Notes: generated from the sequence alone by a model not told the origin. Positions 12,717 through 25,261 are shown, numbered from the stretch's first letter. The stretch: DNA of 64,000 bases from Epiperipatus broadwayi (GCA_028023455.1 JAQFVV010012506.1:2660714-2724713); one strand, 5' to 3'. A program made the numbers and translations.

Positions 12717-13755
12717 AATTATTACTAAAATACCATAGTCACAATTCAGAAAAACACTAATGTTTGCCTACTGTTGTTTAATACTGTTCCATTTATATTA
12801 GTTGCTTGAGATCTTTGGAGATTAATTTTACCAAAAAAACATCTTAACTTTTAATAATATTATTAGTTATGTCAATGTTGGATGAACTACTGGAAAAAAA
12901 AAACAATAGGTCTATAAAAGTTTACCTACATATCAGGTCTTTAACATAGCACTTATTTTTAGATGTTATGGCTTATAACATTGGGAACAAGAACATATAT
13001 ATTATAAACAGAATACCATTGTTAACTCTCCTTACTCAGATTTGTTAAAGTGTGTTTTATAAAATATTGTTACTGAATGTGACATATTATTTTAATCTCA
13101 ATATTACTTTTCCCAGCTTATCAATATTTTGCATTTAGAAACTTTATCACTAAAACTATTATAATCAGACCTAATTTTGTTTTCCTTTAAATTATCATTC
13201 AATTTATAATTAGATATGATTGAAATACTATTTGTAGCAACAGGTGTTTTGACTATTCCTTGCCAATACATGTTAATGTATTCAAAAAGACATGTACTAG
13301 CCTGCATCAATTTTTCTATGCCAGTTGCTGCTATATTCTAGTCATTGCTATTACAACTGCTCTCAAGTCCTAATACAAATAATATTAAATTAAATGTGTA
13401 GTTATGTGTATATAAAGTTTTATTAATATATCTTGTGAAGCATTCATAAGTATTTAGAAACCATTGCATTTTTTAAATGCTTTGGTTTATTGAGAAGGTA
13501 ATAATAGATTTATTTATCATAGCTGGGGTATCTTATTTATTATTAAGGCTTATGAATAATTGGATTAATGATGAACATATTTTATGTATTGGATTACATC
13601 CAATTCTTTTATATGTTACTAGATTATTTTCTTTCATGTCAGACACCCTATATCAATGAAAATTGTTGCATAATGTTCAATGCTTATTTTATGTAGATTA
13701 CTTTCAATTAAGTGCTAATAAGCATTTTATTTATTTGTAATTAATATTGTTGTAG
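12717..13755. other. AT-rich non-coding DNA upstream of the methyltransferase exon
   Basis: No gene or repeat is recognised. The last bases, ATTAATATTGTTGTAG, form the splice acceptor of the exon at 13756. Confidence 0.45.
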
Positions 13756-13945
13756 ATTATGGATAATAAGGAAACTGAACTGAAAGATTTGCGAGAGGCC
13801 CGTTCACTTGCATTAGAGAAAGCTTACGTGCATGATGTTTATGACCAAATTGCTCCCCATTTTAGTGAAACTCAGTATCGAGCCTGGCCTAAAGTCAAGC
13901 AATTTTTAATGGAATTAGATCCTGGATCTTTAGTTGCTGATGTTG
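13756..13945 (+). CDS. Trm9-family tRNA methyltransferase (TRMT9B/ALKBH8-like), N-terminal exon
   Basis: The exon encodes residues 1-62 and the first base of codon 63 if the ATG at 13759 is the start. The frame is also open up to the acceptor, so an upstream exon may contribute. LEKAYVHDVYDQIAPHFSE (residues 19-37) and AWPKVKQFL are hallmarks of the Trm9/ALKBH8/TRMT9B methyltransferase, which modifies the wobble uridine of tRNAs using S-adenosylmethionine. The donor G/GTATGT follows ADVG, so the intron enters inside SAM motif I. A start this close to the domain resembles TRMT9B rather than ALKBH8, which has RRM and AlkB domains first. That choice is inference, because the later exons are not in the window. 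This is the same gene as 57979-58274. Confidence 0.88.
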
Positions 13946-14790
13946 GTATGTAGTGAGAATTTACATATGTTTATTTACTTAGAAATTATTTTAGATGAAG
14001 GTTTGTAATAAATTACTTATAAGTATTGATCTGAACATATGATGTACAATTACATATGTGTGTATTAAGTTTTTTGCACATGAAAAATGCTAAAGTCTAG
14101 ACTCCAAGATACTATTATATTTCGGCATTATTAATATTAGCTTTTCATCTACTTTATTCTAAAATTTTTGTTTTAGAATTAGATATTATCTTTAATGGAT
14201 TTAATATTTTCAAACTACTTACAAATTAATAAAATGTTTTGCAACATTAACATGGGTTATTTACAAATATTACTAATTAAATATTTTTCAACTTAAATAC
14301 TTCTAATGCTATCAAATTGTCTGACATTTTATCAAAATAAGTTTAATATATTTAGAGATTTTGTTTTTGAATTTTTTATTTTGTTAAATCTGATTAATAA
14401 GATACAGTCATATTCTTTATTTCACTTTATACATCATGGTTTGTCATGTTGTGTCTAATGTTTGGATTCTTAAATTCAATTGATATTCTCTTATATAGAC
14501 ATATAAGAGCCACTTGGGCTAATCACTGGTATATTAACATATTACGACTAACAGATTTGAACCTATTATTTTCTGGGGGATTTTTGGAAGGTGGAAAGGG
14601 GGGGGGGCAGATAGTAGATTTTTAGGAAAGCTCAAGTTTTAATTAGGTGACTAGTCTATAGAAAAATCAGATTATCAAGTAACATTTCATAATAAATAAG
14701 TATTTATATAATATTATCTGTGAGTAATGTCAATCTAAAGACAATCCTGAATGATTAAGTGTTAAGATCCTGCTAATAAGAAAAAATCAT

Positions 14791-15429
14791 CACATGATCA
14801 CCATCTTATACTAGCACATAATCGTTGTAAACAAAGGCAAAACTCTCCATACAGTAGTGCCACCCTATGCCAAACAGAGTAATCAATGGATGCCAGAAAG
14901 CTTGTGCATAAAATCCCTATCTAGTGCCTACTCATCCAATATCCCCAGACTAGTTTCTGGCTACTGTATGGAGAGTTTTGCCTTTGTTTATAACAATTAT
15001 GTGCTAGTATAAGATGGTGATCATGTGTTGTCTAATGGTTTAACACCAATCCTGTCTAATAGAATAGCAGTGGCTATGGTTGTTTAAGAGCCAAAGACAC
15101 CAAAATGTATAGTGCTGAATTGAGTTCAGACCCATATGATTATATAAGCTATTGAGCTTAGATTGAAAATATTATTGTATTTTCAATAGTTTTGTAGTAA
15201 AATAGAGATAAAAGGTGGCTGCTGGAGGGTTGCATTAGATCCTAAGATCTGGGTGCAGTGGTCTCAGATCCAAGGCTTCTCACTGATGATGGCCACAATC
15301 CAGAAACTAGTCTGGGGATATTGGATGAGTAGGAACTAGATAGGGATTTTATGTACAAGCCCTCTAGCATCCATTGATTACTCTGTTTGGCACAGGGTGG
15401 CACTACTGTATGGAGAGTTTTGCCTTTGT
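14791..15429. mobile_element. foldback element of the GGCAAAACTCTCC family, copy 1
   Basis: It is flanked by a perfect 14-bp duplication, TAAGAAAAAATCAT (14777-14790 and 15430-15443). Two arms of about 130 bp (14830-14960 and 15300-15429) are inverted copies containing GGCAAAACTCTCCAT and AATCAATGGATGCCAG. A further inverted copy of the first about 75 bases (CACATGATCACCATC...) lies at 14961-15035. It has no reading frame of note and no poly(A) tail. Other copies are at 24541-24907 and 59380-60335. Confidence 0.8.
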
Positions 15430-15443
15430 TAAGAAAAAATCAT

Positions 15444-17002
15444 GATAGTAATACAATAAATATTCTTCACTGGTAATGTAGAATTATTCTATATATAAAA
15501 AATATGATCTTATAATTTAACTTTCTATCTAATTTATTGTTATGTCTATAATTATTTAATAAGAATTACAGAAATATTCTTTTTTGATATACTTTCAATA
15601 TTTTTTTGCTTTTTGTTTACTTTTAAAAATGAGTATACATTGTCCATTAATCATGTTGAGAAGATCAGTATATAGACCAAAGAAAAATTGTTAAATATTA
15701 AATCCTAAATATGATTATTATTTACATATTCATATTATAACTTCAAAAGCATTATGATAAACAATGAAAACATTTGTATTATATTAAATCATCATAATCA
15801 AAATACAAGTTGTTTTATTATTTGAATAGTAAATATTATTTTAATAAAATCATACTTTATTTTTCTTTTATCTGTACCAATCCTGAATTACTTGTCTTAA
15901 ACTATGTTTATATATGTAGGTCATTTGATGAAATGTTTACACAAAAAATCTGACCATAATGATAACTGCATTTATAATCATTATGATCAAAAAGAAATAT
16001 AAAAGAAGGTAATGATTATGTCTTCTAATAACCTCAGATGTATCCCTTGACAAAGACCACACAGGCACTATAAATTAAGCATTATTCTTAAGATCAAACT
16101 ACAAAATAACAAATATTACATAGTGAATAAGAAAAGTACAAAAATTACTACTGAAAAATTGTTCTGCTTATTTCACGTTTGCATTAGTTATGACATCTTT
16201 ATTCTATATTTTATAATTTTTTTATGTCATATGTAAAAAAAAGTTCTTCAATAGTTACTTTCAGAAATGCAATATTTCTTAAAATTTTTCTATTTGCATT
16301 TTAATTATAAATCAGTTTTTTTTAATTTATTGACTAATCAATATCAACAAGTGTTATGATATAGGGGCATTTTGTTTAATTATGTTAATAGGGTGGTGTG
16401 CAAAGAGAAATTGCTAATGTTCAAGTATTAGTACTTAATTGGAGTATTCTCCTTTCTAGTTACTCTTAATTATTAATGCAATTCTATTTACTCTTTATGC
16501 CTTCAGACAGGGAACTTGTAACAACAGCAATGATGAACATTTTTTGACAAATGTATGTTGTTGTTTTTTAAAAAAACGATTTAATAAACAATATCTATTT
16601 TTTATGAAAAGTTCCATTCTACAATATTTTAATCCACCATAAATGGACAAAAATTATATATATATTTACATTGTGTTTTATTCATGTGATAATATGCATT
16701 TCAAAGAATATTTAGACCAATTATCATTACTTTCCTCTCTATTTAAATGCATCTAAACTATAATACTTTACAATAAGAAATTTATAATATAGTTTTTGAA
16801 TATCTTTAAAACAAATGGATTAACAAATTTTTAAGCAGGGTGTGCTATTACAGTATTTCCGTTAAAAAATTAAGCAAAAAAAATGAAACAGAACATTTCT
16901 AATTTTGCAACAGCTCAGCCATTTTATTTTTTCATACCAATTATTTTTAAGAGATCTAATATACTTTTTATTTTTATTAACTTCTGTTTGACAAATGTTA
17001 CT
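15444..17002. other. AT-rich intronic DNA
   Basis: I see no gene, RNA or defined repeat in this stretch. Confidence 0.4.
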
Positions 17003-18010
17003 ATCTAGAGCAGCGGTGGTGAACCTATGGCACGCGTGTCCCAGGTGGCACGTATGAAAATTTTTCTGGCACATTATCGATTTTCAAATTATATCTTCAT
17101 TTTACAATGAAAAATGCAAGATTTCAAAAATTTAAAGTGCCATCTAGCCATAGAACACTAAATAAGAACAAACAGCCTAACAAAAATTTCTGAATAGTAA
17201 TGAGGTAATTGTGATATGATAGGAACTTTATATTCAAAGGGGGAGAAATGCACGCAGAAAAAGAACACATTCACAGAAAGTGAGACTGAAGATTCATGCG
17301 GCAAGTATATAAATTATGTTATGTAACAGTATTTTTAATTGGTATTTTGTCTGTAATTTAACAAGTTGCTCCAATTTTTGTCATTTAATTCGCGTGCATC
17401 GGATTATTTTTTCACAAGTTTCATATTTATAATAATCTCTCAGCTTTGTGATTATTAATTGAACGTCTTCCAAATTTGTTTATTTCTTGTCCTGACCATA
17501 CTTTGCGATATGACACGAGTTGGGATGTGTCATTACAGACAAAGTGTGTGCAGAGTACTCAGTTGAGTTTCAAATTTGGTTGTGGCAAGAATAATAATAT
17601 TGTGCTTGTGCAGTGCATAATACTATTGCTATGTAGCTGAATTTTAAAGGTAATTAATTTAAACGTACATTAAAGTGAAGATTTTTGAAATATTTAAAGA
17701 AATATTTTTATTATCAATTTTCGTAAATTTCTTCTGGTTTTACCCAACATGGCTAGTAAAAATAAAAAACAAAAACTACTATTAAAAACAAGCAGCAGAG
17801 AATTCCAAAGTGGTGTGCATTTTATGTTTCGGGACAGTTGTATGCAGGACATTCTCAGTAAAACGACATTATGAGAAGTCACACACTGCTCCTTGAGAAA
17901 CGCAAGGAAAAACAAAAGGAATTTATTGTTTAGGCAGTTAAAAACAAGAATATACAGTCAGCATCTCTAATAAAATTTATCAGCAGTTCTATAAATATAA
18001 CCGCTTCTAG

Positions 18011-18361
18011 TTCTATTTTTATATTGGACTATTTCCATCATCTTATATGCATATTGAATGTCTTACCAAATACCTTTAACTGTTAATAATAGCACATCAA
18101 ACAGGTTAGTCTTGTTTACTTCCTAGTTGTTAGCAATTAGTAAAATAATGCCATCATATACAAATCATTGTTTTTACCTTTTTTTATAGATATTATTATT
18201 AAAATTAACAATTTACATATAAATAAAAACTTCGCTGAATTACATTAAATAAAGTTAAATTTTTCTAAAGACATTCAATACGCATATTAGATTATGGAAA
18301 TAGTCCAATATAAAAGTACAACTAGAACACCATCATCACAAACCTTCAGGAAAACATAACA
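18011..18361. mobile_element. foldback MITE nested in hAT 1
   Basis: TATTTTTATATTGGACTATT at the left reappears inverted at the right as AATAGTCCAATATAAAA, and TATTGAATGTCTT reappears as AAGACATTCAATA. Flanking GCTTCTAG occurs at 18003-18010 and 18362-18369, a likely 8-bp target duplication. The right end extends about 40 bp beyond the matching left arm, so the left tip seems lost. It belongs to the same family as 12543, 32375 and 37150. Confidence 0.65.
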
Positions 18362-18369
18362 GCTTCTAG

Positions 18370-18665
18370 GTTTTTTTTTTAAGTAAAATAACTTTATTAA
18401 CAGAAAAATAAAAAAAACCAAATACTTACATATTAACAAAAAAAAAAACATTTTTTCTCTCTTACAAAATAACCTAACAAACATTTTTTTAATAATAAAC
18501 ATTATATTTTACATACAGTAGGGAAAAATCCACCCCATATTCTTTCTATTTGTTTTTTGTTTGGCAGATATTTTATACATTGATAATAGTATTTATCCCA
18601 ATCATCTTCTAGTTTTTTAATCCAATTATATTTCTTGTTATCAAAAATTAATGACCATCTTACAG
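18370..18665 (-). mobile_element. 3' end of a polyadenylated retroposon nested in hAT 1
   Basis: Read on the minus strand, a frame (18502-18690) ending in ...IERIWGGFFPTVCKI is followed by a 3' UTR. The 3' UTR has AATAAA about 10-20 bases before a run of A's (the T-run at 18371-18380 on the + strand). That order shows retrotransposition of a polyadenylated transcript. The peptide is not one I can assign. It could be the tail of a LINE ORF2 or a processed gene fragment. Confidence 0.45.
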
Positions 18666-20405
18666 CCCTGCTGCTAAATGTGGAAAACATGTTAGTGGTG
18701 GAAAATATGTAAAGAAAACATCATGTTCTCTTTGAAGACTGAAAAGGAAAAGATTATTCAGAGAATAAAGGATTTGCCTTTGGCTAGGAACACAGTGAAT
18801 GACAGAATTCTGGACATGGCTAAAAATATAACTTATCAACAAAAAAAAAGGATATAAATTCTTCTGACTTTGTGATTCTCTGTCTTAAAGAAAGTACTGT
18901 TATAACTGGATCGCTTGTTTAGCAATTTTCATTTGTTATTGTGTTGGGAATCATATTAAAGCGGAATTTATTAATAAAACATCATTAGCAACAACAACAA
19001 AAAGGGTGGATATTTGCAACACAGTTGTAAATGCACTTAGGGAATAAGAAAAATAAATTGATTTAAACAAAATTGTGTCAATTACTACTGATGGTGCTTG
19101 TAATATGATTGGAAAGAGAAATGCTTTCCTCAATTTATTCACCAAACAAATTGGTCATTCAGTTCTTGATTTTCACTATATTATGCACCAGCAGGTTTTA
19201 TGAGTCAAGTCTAGTTTCAGGTCTTTGGAAGATGTTATGAGTGCTGTTACAAAAGTGGTGAATTTTATATCTGCACATGCTTTAAATAAAAGAAAATTTT
19301 TGGAATTACTGCATGAGGTAAACTCGGTCTATAATGGTTTACTTATGTACAACAATGTTTGAAGGTTAAGTTACAGAAAAGTTCTCCAAAGATTTGTGGA
19401 CTGTTTAGATGAAATTAGACTTTTTTTTTCATAATGAAAAAATTATGGAAAAATATAGTCGATTACTTGTTACTGGATGCCGAATGGGCTTTGCAAATTA
19501 ATGTTTTTCATTGACTTATGCTCACATTTGAGCAAATTAAATGTTAAGTTGCAAGGTATTAACAAGACAGTTATTGTTATGTTTGATTTAATTGAAGCAT
19601 TTGCAGTTAAATTGAAAGTTTTCAACTATGATGTTATTTCTAACACATTTAGGTATTTCTTAAATACAAAAAAAATTCTTAGAATTTTTTTGTGAGAATA
19701 CAAAAAAAAATTCTTCTTAGATTTAAAAACTCACGAAAGGTCAGATTGAGTTAAAATAGCATAAGAATTTTCTGCAGTAATTCAGGCGATAAGCAATGAT
19801 TTTTTTTTCAAGATTTCAGGCAATTTGCAGAAACATCGAAATTTATTTTATATCCTGATACCATGGATTAGATAAACTCAATATAGAGATTTCTGAGTGG
19901 CTCAACTTGGAAACAATTGAAAATAATTGGTTATTGGACACAATTAAAAAGAACACAGAATATGAAATGACTGTTTAAAAAAACTAGCAATTGCTGGACT
20001 GTCTATTTTCTTCTCAACTTATGCTTGCAAGTCGCTATTTTCCTAAATAAATTTTATAAAAGATAGTTATAGAAATAAGCTGACTGATGAATCCAGCACA
20101 GCATATGCATTGCTTAAAGTTACGACTTATGAACCCGATATACAACATTTGGCATCCAAAGTACTACAAAAAATTTATTAATAAAAGTTATAATTAGTAT
20201 TGACTTTTATATGGGAAAATGTATACAATTATTTTGTGAATTTTTATGTCAACTCCTTAATTTAATTTAATAAAATTTTATAACAATTAAATTTTTACTG
20301 TTTATTTCCTACTAAGAATTTCCCGGCACACCAGAGGTTGGACAAAAAAATAATTGTAATATTTGGCACAAGCATATAAAAAGGTTTGCCACCGCTGATC
20401 TAGAG

Positions 20406-20949
20406 TAAATTGACCTTGATTTTTTATTTCAATTTTTTCCTGTAATTGGGGAAGATATAATGCATTGAAATAAATATTTAGAATAATATTTCTTTTATTA
20501 ATTTTGTTATATTTTTTGTAGTAAATGTTTAAATGTAATATATATAAATGTTAATTACAAGAAAAAAAGCAATATTTTATTGTTCAACATTAATGAAAGC
20601 AATAAAAATGTATTTGCTCTGAAGAGAAACTAGAATAAATAAAGACGTCATGCTCAAATAACTATCAATACTGTGACCGAGAACATCTCCAATGGCATTA
20701 GTACATTGATAAAAGCAATTTAATTCTTAGTGGGAATTCACCAAATATGACATTTCTAGTACTGCCATAATTAACAACATCTTTGAATAGATTTTCAAAC
20801 ATTGTTGCTTAAAGTAATTCTTTTTAAAAATAGTTTAATTAATTGTATTTATATAATAATTATGCAAAATATTAAATGATTGTTATATTACTGATATTTT
20901 TAAATAGAAATTTAATAATTTTTTTTTTTCTGGGAATGCTATGGTGCCA
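20406..20949. other. AT-rich intronic DNA
   Basis: No gene or repeat is recognised. Confidence 0.4.
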
Positions 20950-22340
20950 CAGTGACCATGGACCTGCTGCTATTGATTAACAACCATTACAAAAATTCAA
21001 ATATTTGCCCTCACTTGAAAAATAAAAGTCATCCTTTTTTATTTTTAAAAATTTCATACCAGCCATTAACTTTTTTTTTCTCAGTGATGAAAGCTTTTAT
21101 TCACCAAAAGGCAAAATACACAACAGTTAAAAAGGTTTACAAAGAGATGATTACATGGCAAAATGAAATTCAAGTACAATATGGTGAAGGGGAAGGAGAT
21201 ACATATGAAATGGAAAGGGGATATGGAAAGGGTGTGTAGTCCAGGCAAAGAAGAATCTTTGATAAGGAGCAATGTTGATAGGCTTGGTTGTCCTGGTGGA
21301 TTAATAGGAGGATCCATATGAGACATAAACTTTGAAGGAATTGCTATATGTTAAGTCTTAAGAGATTTCAGGGATGAATGAGGCATTTTCTGAGTTATGC
21401 TTAGATGCAACAGGTTGATTTTTGTCCTTTGTAGATGAGTAATTTTAGTTTTCCCATTGTACTTGGAATGACATTGTGGTTGATCATGTTGTTGTTTTTT
21501 TACTTGCTTTTTACATTTGATAGATCAAACCACAGCCTGAAAGGGAGGAAAATCCAGAGGGCAAGGAGATGGAGACTTTGAAATAGGTTCTTTGGTAATG
21601 ATGTTTTTAGTCAAGTTTTGTTTGAAATTTGATTTGGATAAAATTTGGGTAAATTTTTGAAGCTTTAGTTCATGCAGTTTAGAACTTTGCACACTAGGGG
21701 CAGTGATCATCTTTAAACTGTTTGAAAGAATGAAAAGTAAAATGAAGAAAACAATTTTGAAATGGAAAAATTAAATATATTGATGTAAAAGCAAAAAAAA
21801 AAAACACTGGAAAACTTGTTGTTAATCATTTTAGTTGACTAATGAGGAAATTGAGTGGAATTTTAGGCAGGTAGTTACCCCATATTGGGGGGGGGGGGGA
21901 GTTGAAAAAAAGATTTAAAATGCCCTAAATAACTGGAACAACAGACAAAAAACTTTATAAACAAGTTCTGAGTGACAGGGAATTGGAGTAGGAGAAATAT
22001 TTAAGAGTCTAAGAGAGAATAAAACCCTTTATGGTCCATGAAACAGTTGAACCACCCATCAAACAGGAGGGGAGAATGAGGTAGTTAAATGCTGATAAGC
22101 ACAAGGTAGACATAGGGAAATTGTGTTAAAAATGCACTAAAACTGAGATTTAGTGGATGAAAGAGTATATTAGCAGAAAAATAAGGCATTTAAAGGGCCA
22201 AATAAATATAAAAGGCACCTTTCACTGCTGCAAAACCAACCTTTCTGAGCCATTCTGTGCGAGCTGGGAGGAGGATGACTTTCCAGTAAGAGCTTCACCT
22301 ATTGACTGGTATATTTTACTTTTTGTTTGTCTTATACTCT
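20950..22340 (-). other. unassigned patch of less AT-rich sequence, possible LINE 5' region
   Basis: The composition differs from the surroundings, with GAGCTGGGAGGAGGATGACT near 22260 and a 12-G run near 21889. On the minus strand, frames at 21525-21710 and 21081-21326 are rich in Lys, Ser, Pro and Gln (for example KEPISKSPSPCPLDFPPF). These resemble the hydrophilic part of a LINE ORF1 or gag-like protein preceded by a 5' UTR. No zinc knuckle, endonuclease or polymerase motif was seen, so the class is unknown. Confidence 0.25.
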
Positions 22341-23630
22341 TTTGTATGAAGTATTGGAAGTAAGAATAAATTTTTACAAATATGTGTATATATATATATA
22401 TCACTGATGCTAAGGTGAAAAATGTACTGATTAAAAACAAAAATTTGAAAATACTGTATATCATTAATGTGAACTTTAATATATATACTCATTGAATGTT
22501 TATACATTCCTGATAATTAATTTTAATCGCATTCTCTAATTATTATATAATATTAATTTGATGGAGTTTGTCTGAAAAAGAGTCCAAATAATTACAAATT
22601 TCATTTTTTTTTGTTTATATTTATAGATTGCCTCAAGCGACCTTTTAAACTTCTGCCACAAATAAAAATGGATAATCATTTTTATTTTCATATTCTTTAC
22701 TTCAAATTTTAGATTTCCTGCTATAGATTTCTTTATCCCACGAATATTAATCAACAAATATTTAAATTGTAAGTTATTATTAGATCGTTTTTATTTCTCT
22801 TTGTTGGATAAAAACACTGTCAAAAAGAGACTTTGGGCATACGATAAAACTTTATACTGATAAATTATTTTATTTAAAAATTTGGCAGTTTTTTGTATTA
22901 TATATTCTTTTTAATATCTCTTTAGTATTTTTGCTTTTATTGCTATAGTTACTTAGTGATCCAAGAATATGTGAAAGTAAACGTTATTAATTGTTAATAT
23001 ATCAGTCCGACAATTTAATTTTCATTTTTTTGTAAATGTTTTTCATTAGAATGCACAAACTATTTTACATCTAAATATATTAAGTCTGATGGTTTATATT
23101 TATTCAGATTTTTTGCCATTTTTTAAAAAGAAGTCTTGTAATCATTAATTGTTTTTATAAACCCTATTTTCCTAAAAATTATTAGTACCATAATAATTGA
23201 TTTTTTAAAGCTGCAACAAAATTTTGTAAAGCTGTATTAATAAGACAATAAAAATATTTTTTTTGGAATTTAGTAGAGAACTCTGTAATGTGTATTATAT
23301 ATACATTATAATTAATAATACTAAATAATATGTAATATTTTGGAGTAAAGAACTTTTCAATTATCATCTATATTATATTTGATTCAACATCTCAATAATA
23401 TCTAAGTCTAACTGCAAAACAAATAAAAATTAATTCATTTTGACTATGGTCTATGATCATGTAAGGGAAAGAAATTTAGATGTCAATAATGAAAGCCACA
23501 GATATATAAAATAACATATTCACAGATAGAATAAATTATTATTAATTTTAAAAATTGGTTAACTGAACTCATAATAAATATGTAAAATTTAGAAATGAAT
23601 AGTGTTAAATAATATGTAATATATATATAT
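22341..23630. other. AT-rich intronic DNA
   Basis: A short TATATA microsatellite lies near 22387. Nothing else is recognised. Confidence 0.4.
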
Positions 23631-23719
23631 TTCACATGTTAAATGCCTTGACCAGGAAGCGAACCCGGGCTAGCTGCTTGGAAAGCAGCTATGCTAACCA
23701 CTAGACCATCAATGCTTGA
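23631..23719 (-). mobile_element. tRNA-derived SINE, Gly/Glu-like head
   Basis: The tRNA-like part is 23645-23715 on the minus strand. It has a near-complete acceptor stem (GCATTGA against TCAAGGC), an A-box-like TGGTCTAGTGG, an anticodon stem CTGCT/AGCAG with loop TTTCCAA, and a B box GGGTTCGCTTCC. The UCC anticodon would be glycine, while the D-arm looks more like tRNA-Glu. The CAAGC leader and the ATGTG tail match the SINE at 729-825. It is the best-preserved tRNA-like fold in the window, but the SINE leader and tail argue against a free tRNA gene. Confidence 0.7.
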
Positions 23720-24527
23720 CAAATATTTGAGGCAATGAACTCTTCCAAATGCCATTTATCTTTAATTCACTATAATTTTTTGGTAATATTCAAGTCTAAC
23801 TGCAAATCAGATACAATTGAATAGATTTATCATTATGCCTGTGATCTTATATTTAAATATGATTTAAGTTTGATTTAAATGAGGCCTAGTTAATGTCTAC
23901 ATCGTTAAGATGATCATTCATATTTTTTTAAAATATAAATTTGATTCTTTAATATGGTTATAATCTGCAGTCAAAAATGGATTCATTTTCTTTTCTGCTT
24001 TAGGATTAGATTTTAATATCACAAGATGTTGATTTAAATTTAATATAAATGGTGCTTAGACAATTCATCATTCCAAAATGTTACACACACACACACACAC
24101 CCATATATATATATATACACACAGTTATGCCCACAACATTGAGTTCAAATCTGAATTAAATTTTAAAATATCTTCTGATTTCAAGCAAGCTGATAATATT
24201 TTCAGCTATCCAGTTCAGTAAGATCTACATTAAACAATTATTTATTGATTAGTAATGGATATCTCTAATTACAAGGAAAACAAGAGAGAACAAATTATAA
24301 TTTTCAGTAGCCAGAAAATATTGCTTTCTTGCCACTGCTTTTAATAAGGAATGCTGGAAAAGTCTTTCCCATGCTCTAAACTATTTAAAGGTAGTTTTAC
24401 TTTTTACTAATATAATGGTAACATGATGAGAAAAAAATGTGTTTAAAGGCTGAAACAGAAATTAAATCTCACCAGCAAATCTTTCATACTATACAGACTT
24501 AAACTAAATTTTATAAATTGGTCTAAC
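23720..24527. other. AT-rich intronic DNA with microsatellite
   Basis: The only defined feature is the microsatellite at 24082-24123. Confidence 0.4.
24082..24123. repeat. (AC)n(TA)n(AC)n microsatellite
   Basis: Runs of AC are followed by TATATA and again ACAC over about 42 bases. Confidence 0.85.
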
Positions 24528-24540
24528 TACTATCATCATC

Positions 24541-24907
24541 ACTAAACATCACACAATCACTGCTTTTTATGCTTGTTCATAACTGTTATTAAACAGGCAA
24601 AACTCTCCATATAAGCTAATGAGCTTAAATTGAAAATATTATTGTTTTTTCCAATTTTATTCTCATAGTTTTTAGTTAAGTAGAGATAAAAAGTTGCTGC
24701 TGGGGGGTTGGATTAGATCCTAAGATCTAGGTGCAATGCTCTTAGATACAAGGTTCCTCAGTGACGAAAGCCACAAGCTAAAAACTAGTCTGGGGATATT
24801 GGATGAGTAGGCACTAAATAGGGATTTTATGCACAAGCCTTCTGGCATCCATTGATTACTCTGTCTTGTACTGAATAGCACTAATATATGTAAAGTTTTG
24901 CTTGTTT
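24541..24907. mobile_element. foldback element of the GGCAAAACTCTCC family, copy 2
   Basis: It is flanked by a perfect 13-bp duplication, TACTATCATCATC (24528-24540 and 24908-24920). It starts with a diverged form of the family head, then AGGCAAAACTCTCCATATA. The left arm is truncated after that point, while the central part and the right arm (ACTAGTCTGGGGATATTGG, CATCCATTGATTACTCTG) are kept. Confidence 0.75.
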
Positions 24908-25261
24908 TACTATCATCATCCTGAGAATGTTGAATGTTTAATAATTTATTCTATATAAACTTAACTTTTTTACACTTATATATCCTTGGCTCTGGCATAT
25001 TGTAATACAGAGTGATGGAGTAGATAGTATATTCACTAAGATTTGTTTCAAGTCTAAATTTAGATACATGAATGGTAGCATTTTTCACATAGATTTACTA
25101 TAAGTGTCTAAATTAATAACACCATTAATTTTAATTAATATGATTTGTACCACAAGACACTGTTTAAGATATTAGATATTGGGCTGACTACCTACCATTT
25201 GTTTCACCCCATCTATCATCCATATATATATATGTAATGATAAATAATATTTTAATAATGA

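Larger units (their letters stand above)
17749..20180 (+). pseudogene. hAT transposase (GTF2IRD2/BED type), heavily decayed
   Basis: A start-like ATG at 17749 opens MASKNKKQK. Recognisable pieces follow in several frames. SYRKVLQRFVDCLDEIRLF lies near 19370-19425, and LCSHLSKLNVKLQGINKTV (in the 72-residue frame 19477-19695) matches the conserved block before the catalytic C-terminal part of GTF2IRD2-like hAT transposases. Stops and frameshifts occur throughout, and the coding sequence is interrupted at about 18010-18665. The transposase would cut and paste the element by its inverted repeats. This copy cannot encode a working enzyme. Confidence 0.75.
17011..20397 (+). mobile_element. hAT DNA transposon 1 with nested insertions (3.4 kb)
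   Basis: The ends are inverted repeats: CAGCGGTGGTGAACCTATGG at the left, and CAGCGGTGGCAAACCTTTTT read from the right. They are flanked by a perfect 8-bp duplication, ATCTAGAG (17003-17010 and 20398-20405), typical of hAT integration. A decayed hAT transposase runs on the + strand. Two later insertions sit inside, at 18011-18361 and about 18370-18665. Removing them leaves about 2.7 kb, a normal size for an autonomous hAT element. Confidence 0.88.

Noticed and set aside
23645-23715. Functional tRNA-Gly gene on the minus strand
   Set aside because: The fold is good, but the CAAGC leader and SINE tail, an acceptor mismatch and the mixed Gly/Glu character point to a SINE copy.
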